From NCBI GenBank assembly GCA_003260075.1, contig QLIY01000337.1, positions 1-64,000 of the forward strand: 64,000 bases of DNA, in the 5' to 3' direction. A program made the translations under genes and the position numbers. This stretch comes from Phallusia mammillata. Taxonomy: Eukaryota > Chordata > Ascidiacea > Phlebobranchia > Ascidiidae. Below, piece after piece: positions 22,079 through 34,200 of the stretch (the first letter of the stretch is position 1; each line of letters starts with the position of its first letter). The notes below the pieces were generated by a model. It made no database searches, was not told where the DNA came from, and was given only the letters and a program-made list of their open reading frames with translations.

Positions 22079-23390
22079 TTAACTTGTATTTATCACTTGA
22101 TGTTTGGTGCAGGGCTCTGTGGTCAAGGGAAGAAGGTTAGAGTCAATATCTTTCCAAAATGCACTTTTGATGTGAGGTGAAACTGTCCTAACAGTTGCAG
22201 CTGTGTTATTTCGCATCGCATCTTTTAGTTCTGTTTCAACTATGCCATCCTTTTCATTTATGACAGCTTCTGGAGTCAAACATTTAGGTATTGATAGGTT
22301 ACTATTGTTTTCATGAAAACACCGGTGCGCGCAATTCTTTGCTGTTTGCTGATGATGCTAGAACACAAAAAAAAGAATTGCTGTCATTTTCCAGCACTAT
22401 AAACAAAATTACAACATGTGGCAAAACTGCTGGTATGATTACCTGGTCATTTATCAGTTTTTGTAAATATCTTTTCTGAATTGGTTTGTGTTCACTTAGT
22501 TTGTCTAGGGCTTCTACTAGGCTGAACCATTTCCGTGTACGTCCAATGTCTTTTCGGTCCTCATATTCATCATTAAGCTTTTTCACAATCAGCACATACA
22601 CATAAGTCCGGGTTTTTCTTTCCTCATTCTAAAAATCATTAAAAATACAGGTTAGGTTATCCAGGGTACCTTATGCATTTTTAGAAGTATTCTAATTTTT
22701 ATAGAAGTTCCTAAAAAACTGTTCAAATTATACAAGCACAATACACACTGCATATAGGTTGACTTTGCAAACTATAAACAAGTGGTACAACTACTGCATA
22801 AATAATAAGGTTTTACCTCAAACACATCCAGCAGCCTTCCAAGCTCACCCACTACTCCTGCCTGAAATGAAAGTGCTCGTTAGGGAACTGTTTACTTAAA
22901 ATATTGGCCACCAAGCCACACATACAGAGACTATGGTGGTTACAGCTTACCTCTTCTTCTACTTCTCGTTTTGCCGTTGTTTCAGGATCCTCGCCTGGTT
23001 CCAGTCCACCCCCAGGAACAACCCACAAATGTTGATAACGACTGCTGGTAACCAACATTACCTGAATGAAAAATGCTTTGTAATTAAATGGTTATCAAAA
23101 AATATTAATCTTGAGTAATCATATTAAATTAGTAAAATCTAAACAATAATCCTTTATTGAACACCTTTACATTAGTTGTGTTGTTGAATGATTTGCACTA
23201 AATCACAGAAATGTACCCAAACATTAATCCTTTATTGAACACCTTTACATTAGTTGTGTAATTGAGTGATATGGACAAAATCACAGAAATGTACCTCAGT
23301 TTCACATTCTGCTTTAAAACACAAACATGCTGCCCGTCTTCTAAATCCAGCATCATCATAAGTTCGAACCTGGTTTATTTTGATTTTCAT
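22079..23390 (-). CDS. NUDT3: Nudix hydrolase, diphosphoinositol polyphosphate phosphohydrolase type (NUDT3/4-like), five exons, 238 aa
   Basis: Exons 23390-23295, 23061-22951, 22861-22817, 22628-22443 and 22357-22079, all phase 0, total 239 codons. The family removes the beta-phosphate from inositol pyrophosphates and also cleaves diadenosine polyphosphates and some 5' caps. Evidence: N-terminal VRTYDDAGFRRRAACLCF, then a complete Nudix box at about residues 50-72 (G-x5-E-x7-REV-x-EE-x-GV; GGLEPGEDPETTAKREVEEE plus AGV), then YVYVLIVKKL, IGRTRKWFSL and KPIQKRYLQKL as in NUDT3. The last exon, after a strong T-rich acceptor, adds about 93 residues with no similarity I recognise, making it longer than human NUDT3 (172 aa). 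Function by family; symbol by similarity. Confidence 0.9.
23144..23294. repeat. 75-base tandem duplication ending at a splice donor
   Basis: Two copies (about 23144-23218 and 23220-23294) of a unit with CCTTTATTGAACACCTTTAC and ATCACAGAAATGTACC. The second copy ends at the donor of Nudix exon 1, so the first copy carries a decoy GTAC donor-like site inside the intron. Unlike the other duplications here it has no C-run. Confidence 0.65.
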
Positions 23391-25272
23391 AATCTGGCAC
23401 AGTGTTTACATCAAAGTTATGAAGACTTATTCTGTAAAAGTTTAAAACAGGATCAATATGCAATACAAAATCTGAACATTTTCCGTTTAACTGGTCTGTT
23501 TATGTCTCCAAATGGTCTGCAACCCACAGCAACACAGAATTCCTGAAAGCAAGCCTGGGTTATATATTTATGACTGTTTTTCGCTGGTCAAACGATCTTA
23601 GTATGTTAGTTCACTTGGCGTAGAGCACGGCAACGGCATGTGTTAGCTCAGCAAACAAACTCGTTAATGATTTATTGTGGTTCTACAGAAGATGAACGAG
23701 CTAAGGATACGACCACATTCTTTAAACTTTCCTGTAATCAATGCTCTGCTGTAAACTGTTAAAAAGCAGGGACACGGAAAATACTAACAGAAAACCACAA
23801 TCGAAAAAATAAACCGATTTGTCTCGGTCAGTTTACTCATTTCAATGCATATTTCAACAGACTTGAAGCTTCATTAAGGCTGAATTCTGTACTGAACAAT
23901 ACCCTCTATTCGAAAGCTGTCCTGTAAAGCAAGGCTCTGTTCGACTAAAGAACTTATTTCAAGTAAACTCGTCACCACTTCAGACCGGGAGCGAACAGAG
24001 AACACGCGCACGCCCTACAAGCGTGATCGCGTTGTGCTAAACGACTTTGAAGCTATTCGCAGAGCTCGAAATGAACTACACATGACGGCAGCAGACAAAA
24101 AGTAATCTTGTCACTCCTCTAAACAGTGCATTGAGCGGATTAACAAACGAGGTTCGATTACATGTCTGTCTGGAGACCTAAAACTTGGCACCATTGACTG
24201 ACGAAAGGTGGTGATTTTGCATTTTACAGTCACAATTTCAGTTTTGTTTTTAATTTCCTGCATCACAGTATCGAAATGGCATTAAATTTCACAAAGCAGG
24301 AAACTTTGGCACTCATTTCCGAACGATACGGTGCCAACAGTCCTCGGCTACATGTTTTGGTTTGTTTGTATTCAAATTACACAAACTGTATCTTTTACAG
24401 TAAGTTCTAGCAAATTCAAGCAAAACATGTGAATCTGTTTTTGATATTTAAGATGCTGGCCTTTCCTCGACAAAACTAGCTACATTCGCAGAACACAGCA
24501 TTCCTGCGTGTTTCTTTTAATGGAGAAACTAATCACTGAAGGCAAGATAGCTATGTCCAATCTGCTTAAACTGCAAATCATCTGTAGGGCAAAGGCCTGT
24601 GCCCTTGTGATATGCCTGGCATGTATCCAAATCGTTTGAGTTTGAACCTCTCCAGTTCAACTGCAATGTAGGCTACAGCAATCACTTTTCACAAACTCTA
24701 CACAACCGGTTGTTTTGCATTTATCCCTTTGTTGTTAATATGACCCACTGCAGTACAGTAGCTTTGCCGCGACGTCACAAAAGACAAACACGAAAATGTC
24801 ATCACTGCGAGAGAGTTAACGCTGCATAGGATAATACTGGATACTGCACCGTCGACGACGCAATGAAACGTTCACAGTGACGCACGTAATGAAGAAAAAA
24901 TAGACCGAGAATTGTGGCAAAGAAGTTGACAGCACCGGCTGTGATAAAAGGGCCTGGCGATTGTTGCATGTGCAGGTGTATTATAAACATAACCGTTATC
25001 GGTATTTTTACTTTTTAAGCATTTGTACCGCTGAAAAAATGTAACAAAGCCATATCGCAATGGACGGGTTCGCAAATGGTTTACAATGCAGTTTAGGCGT
25101 GTATTACTTATATAGTAGTACGATCTCCATTGCAAACGGTATCATAAGTATTAAAAAAATTCTCAATACCATGCACCCTTGATCAAAAAAATAAAATAAA
25201 AATATTTCAAACTGCGCAAAAAAATTCGTCCAAGCGTAAAAATACAAAAAACAAGAACTTTTGCAGAATTTT
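23391..25272. other. Intergenic stretch between the Nudix and CCDC142-like genes
   Basis: No gene supported. An open + frame at about 23897-24104 ends ARNELHMTAADKK and another short + frame starts MALNFTKQETLALIS at 24276; neither joins to anything recognisable. A perfect CRE-like TGACGTCA is not present, but GACGTCAC occurs near 24770. Confidence 0.5.
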
Positions 25273-28200
25273 CTAGTCTGCAGCCTTATCAGCACAGGGA
25301 AGGGTGAACCACTTCTTTGCTGATTTTCCTTGAACGCGTAGGGCTAGCAGTTGTTTCTCGAGAACACTGTCTTCATCTTGGAGGTGATGATCGTCTTCGG
25401 CTGCGTTAAAAGCAGAAACCCTGGATGTCCGCCGGCCTAAAGGTCAAAAAATAACCTAGTTAGATAGTGGACATAATAATTGTGCTTCACTGCTTACTAA
25501 AGGGAGGGTTAAGATATAGAAGCACTAAAACGCCTAGTTTACTTTCTTCTCATGTAGTTTTCTTCTAGTGTTTATTGTATTATATGATTTTTTAAGCCAA
25601 CAATACATCGAAACCAAGAAGTTTAAACACAGGTTAAAAGCATTGTTGAAAAAATGCAACTGCTTTTACAACAACAAAAAACACTGGAAACCCTCAACTA
25701 TAGGTTGCATTTTTTTAAACTATTTCAGTTTTAGCTTGGAAGTGTACCACGAACAATTAAATTACGTTGTCAGTGCAGTGTTTAACCACCATTAAAGCTT
25801 ATAGGCGTATAACACTATGTCTTGGCCTTATAAGACGGTTATGTGTTTTTAAACTGTTTATGTTGGGCATAAACAAGCGGTTAACAAAAGTAGTTCAATT
25901 CATATGGATAAGTATTATCCAGTAATAGTTAGAAAGTGTTTGTTTATTATCTCAAGCAAGGTAAATAACAAGATTAGAGGCAACTTTGCTTTCGCTGTTA
26001 AAGACGTGTGCTCTAAAATAGAGTTTGTTCGATAAACAGAAGCTTAATATTGCAATAAATTTCGTACAATGCGCCTTCTGTTGTATAAAACCACCTTTGT
26101 GTGCTAGTCAGAACTGTTCCGCATTATATGAAGGTGCTTGCTTGAGATTTTCTTGGTCCTTGTGGCCAGTGTAAAACCGTTTGGGCTTTAGCTAGGCACG
26201 AACGTTCCATTCATTTCAATGACATTGTTAGGCAATTTAGGAACAAGTTACAGCGACCTGTGGTTTATTTTCCCATACAAAGGAATTCGGTATAACGGCT
26301 TACACGAAATAACAACACATGTGCCGCTCTCGAAGGGCAAAATTGAAACATCAAGGTCATGTGCGGAAATAATACTGCTTTGACACGAATATGTTTTATA
26401 AATTTGACACAAATTAAAAACGCACTGCAAGTCATGTTTATTTAAAACCGTTTTCCTATCGCATCTGTTATAGCCAGGGTTGCAATACCGTCCTTATTTC
26501 TAAGATTTGTCCTTATTTTCAAGGGCAATGTCTTGGAAAATTTTATTGCCCTTACTTCTAAGAAATGTCCTTGTTTGTCTTATTTTCAACAATTACAAGT
26601 CAAATCCCTGCTACAAGTAAAGTAAACTTATAGTCCTAAACTGTCATGAGATGCCCAAATATTTTTTTATACAACAAGGATTTGCTGGAACAGATTGTTT
26701 CTGGGCAAAATATATGACATGTGATATGTCATAGCTCGTATGAATGCAAAGATTTGTTCAAAAACGTTTGTTTCGTTTGAAAATTCATTTTTTCGGTTGC
26801 CTTATTTTGGGCTCAATGTCGATGGCAACCCTGTTTATAGCATAACTACAGGTTAAAATTCGAAGGTCCTAAGAAAGCGCTGTTTTCCGCGACATATCAC
26901 ATCCAACTTCCCCACCAACTATCGGACATTAGTTATACACTGTTGTATTGTAGCACACGCAACTCTTCACGGACAGGCTTTGTTCGTATGTAATTATACT
27001 AGTAAGCTTATTTTATTTAGCATCACACCAGTTGAATGACAAATTTGTTAAACATTACCTCTTGCGGAGTATCCAGTTTTGCTGGCGATTGTTTCAGGCG
27101 CGTCAGTTCTCTGTAAAACCGAAACCGCCCACATCGCTCGCTTGACTGCCTTCAAACCGGGCACCGCCCTAACCACGCCCACACAGAGGTTGGCCTCTGA
27201 CGAACAAACGAATTCGGTGACGTACTCGAAATCCCGTTGCAACTGCAAGGCACCTTGAACACTGTAAAACAGATAGAAGCTTGAACACTATACACGGACT
27301 CGAGAAGTATTTAAATCAAAAACATGACTGCATAAGCACTTGTGTATGTATAAAACATCATGGACAAGTTTCAACCTACAATGACGACGACAACAGCGAT
27401 TGTTAAAACGTCTGCGTGATGTATTCTATGTACAAAGGGTTGCTATCGACATAGACCCCAAAATAAGGACATCCAACAAACTAAATTTTCATACCAAAAA
27501 ACGTTTTTGAACGAATCTGACTTTATACGAGCCATGACATATCACATGCCATATTTTTTGCCAGAAACAATCTGTTCCATATAGCAACTCCTTGTTCGTA
27601 GAAAATACTTCCTACATCTCACGACAGCTCAGGTCTAGGTTTACTTTTACTTGTAGCAGGAATTTGACTTGCAAATGTTGAAAATAAGACAAAAGACTCA
27701 AATCAAAAACAAAGATATTTTTCAGAAATAAGGACAAAATGTTTTATTGCCCTTCAAAATCAAAATAAGGAAAAATCTTATAAATAAGGACGGTATGGCA
27801 ACCCTGTAAACACACGTACTCTGGCAGTTATGTATTTGATTAGATAGAAGTTGTTAGGATAACCCAATGTTGACTCAGTCTCACTACTGGTTGCTACGAT
27901 TTGAATTCGAAAAATACTTAGCGGGTGGCCTTAATATAAGTGTTTTTGGAAGTTTAAGCAACGCCACGGATTTGTTGAATGCGTTCCCCCCCCCCCACAC
28001 AGAGGTTGGCTTCCGACGTACAAACGAATTCAGTGACGTACTCGAAATCCCGTTGCAACTGCAAGGCTCCTTGAACACTGTAAAAAAGATAGAAGCTTGA
28101 ACACTATACACGGACTGGAGAAGTATTTAAATCAAAAACATAACTGCCAGAGCACTTGCGTATGTAGAAAACATCATGCACAGGTTTTAACCTACAATGA

Positions 28201-31200
28201 CGATGACAACAGCGATTGTTAAAACGTCTGCGTGATGTATTCTATGCGTTTCGGGTAATGATGAGCCTCGTTATCGAAACTTGAGCACTTATTAGTTCGC
28301 TTAAAAAATGACTAATGTACGTATAACATGCAACAGTAGTTTCTGTATGTTTAGGGCGGGTTTGGGAGCACGATTTGTGATATCAAGCGTGACCAACAAC
28401 TGTTGAATTCGAGTTATTTGTCAGTTGATATTTGTCACTTGTTAATGAAGGTTAAAATAGTTTTAAGGGAGAATTTGCACTTTGCACTATTGAAAAATGC
28501 AACCTTACGAAAAAGGTACAACACTGCATTAACAGTCTAAAAAATGTAGTTATTTTTTTACACGCTTAATTTTACCATATTGTACTGTTATGTACTGTCT
28601 AAAAAAGTGAGTTATTGTTTGCAAATTTGTTAGGATTTAACCATAGCATACTGTACTTACAGCCTAAAAAAGTGCGTTAATATTCACAACTTATAAAAAT
28701 TTAACCATACGATAATGTATTCACTGACTAAAAAGTGTGCTATTTTTTACAAACTTATTACGTTTAACCATAGCAAACTGATTTACAGCCTAAAAAGGTG
28801 TTATTTTTTTACAGACTTGCTAAGAAACGAACTGGAAACCAAAATCAAAAATTTGCACTTATGTATTTGATCGTTTATGTGATTGCGACGCAGATATGGT
28901 TTAACGCCAACAACGATAAACCCTACGTAGATACAATCAACACGCTATCGAATATCTTATCTGTCATCACCGCTTTAAAACAGGTGCAATGCTCAACGCG
29001 ACCTAAAAAGCACACACTGATTTTCGACTTATGCGTCAAAAATGACGTACAAAACACGCTAGGTGCGTTTCACTTTTACAATTGTTGAAATATTGTGGGT
29101 GACCTGTTAAGATAACCTAACTATTGCCTTTTTAGGTCCGAAAACAGTTGTCACCTGAATTTTGGATTACCTTAAAATGGGATAAAGGTATTTTACTAAC
29201 GCATTTTCCAAACAAAAGACAACTATTTTCCCAACAAGTACAAAAAAGGCTCGTTAGGAAAATGTGCAAAAATGCAGTTTGTTGGGCCCCCCCCCCTTTT
29301 ACTAACGCATTTTCCAAACAAAAGACAACTATTTTCCCAACAAGCACAAAAAAGGCTCGTTAGGAAAATGTGAAAAACTGCAGTTTGTTGGGGTACCATA
29401 GATTTTTCTAGTCTATGCCTTGCCATATGGGAATGCTTGGGAGACCGGCTTGTTTCGGTCTAACGCCTTTAATAGGCCTGGCCTACTATAGTAGATATAT
29501 GATTTATAATAAGTATGCCGTGATCGCTGGTCTGCATCCCCCCCCCCGCTCGGTGCTCGACCAAACAGAACACTTGCAATTTTGGCACATCCCTATGGGG
29601 GTACCATAGATTTTTCTAGCCGGTGCCTTGCCATATGGGAATGCTTGGGAGACCGGCTTGATTCGGTGTAACGCCTTTAATAGGCCTGGCCTACTATGAT
29701 TTGTAATGAGTATGCTGTTAAACGCTGGTCTACACGACGCTTTAGGGCTAATCCCAGTATGAATGTATTCGTCTTTTGTTGTGGTAAAAATAGTCGAATT
29801 GTGACATTGAATTGTACTTTGTTCGAAACATGACCGCTTCAAGGGCAATGTCTAATGTTTTACGCAAAAGCGAGGCAAAGTCCCTTACACTCCATGACGT
29901 CACAAGTTAAACAAACGAGTGATCAATCAAGTGCACTATAGCCAGGTTACAGTGTTTTGATCAAAGACACTCAATATCTGAACGTTAAAACTATTGTAAA
30001 GAGCGATAGCAGGTTTCAATACCCCCCCCCCCACTCCATGACGTCACAAGTTAAACAAACGAGTGATCAATCAAGTGCAATATAGCCAGGTTACAGTGTT
30101 TTAATCAAAGACACTCAATATTTGAACGTTAAAACTATTGTAAAGAGCGATAGCAGGTTTCAATAAAAAACAATTTTCATAAACGCAATTACTATAGTAT
30201 TACTATAGTATACAATATATTGATGCACTGCACTTATATAAAATGGTTTAGGCCGAACTTGAATATTGAACCAAAATACACCCAAGATAAGTGGTAATAG
30301 ATGATTAAAATCAATTATTTGTTTGACTATGCAAGTAAACTATATTTTATGGAACTTTAAAATACGTTTTGTAATCTACCAGCTGCACATAATAAGAAAT
30401 ATTTGTCAGACAACAGGACTTAAGTTTTCTACGGCGATGCATTACTGTAGTAATTACATTTTCACCACTAAAATGGCCATAAAAACGTGTTTCTTCAGTT
30501 TTAGTAATATAACAGCTCAGTTAGAAAGAAAACTTACAAAATATTTTTTTACATTTGCTAATTGTACATTTACTCCTAAAGTATAAAAAAGTGTTTTAAG
30601 GCTTTTTAGTAACGGTATATTGTACAAACGATCAGGCATATTAACCACAGTGCCGGGAAAAAGCCATATTTTGTGATGGGTCGCAGGTATGATGTTGTTT
30701 AATCAGTCGCCAATCAAATAAGTTTTTCTAGACCGCCCACATAATAAACATTGCTATTCGGTTATATAGGCCATAAAAAGTGCACGGTTATGACTAGGCC
30801 AATGTCTTTGCAAACACTGCGTACCGCAATCAGTTAAATCAAAACGACCAATTTTGTCCCATTAAACCAGAGTTGTAAGTCCGGGTCGTTTTTTTTTGAA
30901 TAATTTTAACTAGCTCAATAGCCAGTTGCTGGACCTGGCCTAATGTCAAACAGACCTAAAACGCCCTGTTCAAGACCAATTGTTTATTGTGTTAGTTGTC
31001 TTGGTCTTTTCTGAGGCTTCAATGTATAGGCCTGCCAGTCAAACTTTTGGCCCTAAACAGGCTTCTCAAAAACGATATGGGTTTTGGGCTTGTACTTTCG
31101 GATTCGGGCTGGGTTCGGGCTCCAATTTCAGGCCCGTTTACAACTCTGCAATAAACAATATTATACACAGCAAATTACCAAATAGACATGATATATAAAG

Positions 31201-34200
31201 GTTAGTTTTTGGTCAAGTGATTTATGGTTGATGTATTTTTGTGGTGATAAAGGCCATAGTTGCAGATTAACACTGTTTCCATTTAATTGAACACGCGCAA
31301 ATTCGTGTTTTTGAGCTGTTTTGTCATAGGACATGTTACAAATGAACACAACCCGTTTTGTAAATATTTGCCAGAAAGATAAAGCGCAATAGTGAACGAG
31401 ATTTGAAAGCGAAAGACCTAACCAGTTACCCCTCATAACGTAAGGTTTCATTTTCCCCCCCCCCTCGTGTTTTTGAGCTGTTTTGTCATAGGACATGTTA
31501 CAAATGAACACACCCCGTTTTGTAAATATTTGCCAGAAAGATAAGCCGCAATAGTGAACGAGTTTTGAAAGCGAAAGACCAAACCAATCACCCCTCATAA
31601 CATAAGGGTTCATTTAAAGTGGACAAAAAGGTAATAATAGCTAAAATGTATAAATATCGACAAAACTAAAACACATGTGTATATCTGTGCGCATTTTCAT
31701 TTTTTTCGCCAAGAACCGATAAGGGACGCCAGATAAAATGATTCAGCATTTAAAAATAGGTGAGACACGATATTCATTCACGAAAAGGCATGAAAAACGT
31801 GATGATTATGGCCGTAGTAGTGTGTCATGATGATATTGCGCCATCGATGATTTGCAAAAACATTGCATCATGTTTATCCGGCCGATAATTCTGAAATTAG
31901 GTTGAAATCAAACCTGGCACAAACAGACTTCTTAGAAACGACCTTCGCGAGGGCACAGGCTCATTACAATGTTAAAGGATAATTATATGTGGTAAATGCC
32001 AGGATTACAAGTATGCAGAACGAGAAACGTTTTTTTTTTGCGGTTTGTAACAAGTAAATACCATTAAGGTTTTTGCGCAGTTTGGCTTTAGACAACTGCC
32101 CCCCCCCCAAGTATGCATAACGAGAAACGTTTTTTTGCGGTTTTTAGCAAGTAAATACCATTAAGGTTTTTACGCAGTTCGGCTTTGGACAATTGTAAGC
32201 ATTTTTATCCACCATTTACGCGACTTCATAAAAAACACGTTAAAACTGGTACATTACCTCAGCAGAAAAAACGGATACACTCCAAACTTGAAATGTAAAA
32301 TTGACTAATTGTCGTTTAAACAATAAAAACACACCAAGTTATTTGATTTCAGAGTACAACAGGACATAACTATTTATTTTTGTCACTAAGAAATAACGGC
32401 AAGTCTTACAAAAACGACAATTTATATGAAAAATGTCTGACCCAATTTTGATAGCAATATTAACCACGAACCTATAGGACATGATGCCATTAACAACGGT
32501 CCAACATTTGGCCACGAGTATTAAGTTAGGAAGCAAAAACGTTTTGGCAATGCATTTTGTTGTATGTTGTTCGAATAAAGAGATTCACTTTTTTCAAAAG
32601 GCAAAACGATATATTCCCTAACTTGGTTATGATTACGTACATTCAAAAACAAACAATGTCAGTTTCATACAAGCGCCTTAAAACCTGTGAAAATCCAAAA
32701 ATCTAAACATCTGGTTTATATAACATTTTTTGATGTTTTAATTATCAAATCAAACCTACTTGGTGATCATAAACATACCGCGGTTTAAACCCTAAATGTC
32801 GTGGTAATAACTTTTTATACACGGCAAAAATGTGTTGAGGAATAGCATGGCCCAGAAGCGCCAGGGTAGTGTGTACCTTACTACAATACTTCCTGGTAAT
32901 TACAAACCGGGCAACCACACTGATGACTTATGCTGCAAGCACCGCCCAGTGACAACAGCCAAACACGGAGATGAAAATTATTTTTCCTCGAGCACCAGAA
33001 ATGCCTGTAGCAAAGCAACCGTCCGCTCCAGGAGTTTACAGAGCGTTGCGACAAACAGTCCGTCGACCATTTGCGGTGAAAACACACCGTTGTTATGTCC
33101 ACGATAGTTGTTTGTCAAGAACAAACAAATTGACGAGTTACAAAGTAGGTCACTGCTTACACAACGAGCCACATACGTCGTTGGCGCAGCGCAGGGCTCG
33201 AAATGAGGTGCAGACGGGGAAAGAGCAATCGATTGGTGGAAACAATAGAAAAAAGAAAGGAGGTTTGGTAGGTTTACTACAGGTCAATAGGGTTAGGATT
33301 AAAATTAAATTCATTTAAAATGTTTGCATGAAATCACTTAGCGGGTTACGACCTAGCTGTGTGCAGTGAGGCATGATATACATTTGTAAAAATCAGTTTT
33401 TAGACTCATGCGTCAAAAATTAATTCCTTTCTTACGTTGTTCGCTATGGTTTACTGCGGACAGCTTACTCAGGAACCTGCTTCGAGCACGTGACGAACTG
33501 TCATTGTTTACAAATCAAGCATTCTAAGTTTACATAACAAACACATACCATTGTGAGGTTTTTCAAATCCTAAAGGGTTACCTTATAGAGTTGTGGCATC
33601 GTCGCCAACGCAGACTCGTTTTTTATTACCGAATGTGAAGGGCAAAATAGCTTTGTCGCCCTAGCGGTGGTGAGTAGACGTTTGTTATGGGTATTCTTTG
33701 TACTATTGTGTAACGTAAGGAAAGTAGGCGTATAGGAGGCCGCGGTTTCAATCACATTTCGAAACCCAGTTCAGCAAGTCGTGAAATAAATTGGTAACAC
33801 TGTTTTGCGGTTACGGAAGGAATGTGGAAAGGTTGCAGTCAATTTCTTAGGACCAACATTGCACTGTTGAATGCCCCAGAGCAGATTGTGCTATTTTTCT
33901 GTTTGTTTTAGTACGTCACTTAACGCAAACGGCTTTGCAGAGAATTAACAAGCACCTTGTGTACTAACAACAAAGTTCACACACCAATGACATGACCAAG
34001 GCCATTCTTGCGCAATCGCCAAACTGAGTCCTCTAACTTACAAAAAATTGAAAGGTACGTGCCACAAACAATGAAAACTCACACACAAGCTAGACATTAA
34101 TACAAAACCTGTAATTTTCTAGGCGTGGTCACTACTAAATCCCCCCCCCCCAAGGCCATTCTTGCGCAATCGCCAAACTGAGTCCTCTAACTTACAAAGA

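Noticed and set aside
32832..33318. Coding exons at 32832-33318, open in three frames on both strands
   Set aside because: Several overlapping frames are equally open, none joins in phase to a known exon and none resembles a known protein.
33582..33705. An extra CCDC142 exon (TKNTHNKRLLTTARATKLF)
   Set aside because: It has plausible splice sites, but exon 13 joins directly to exon 14 in phase to give the conserved KIRFSVQGALQL, so the piece would interrupt the domain.
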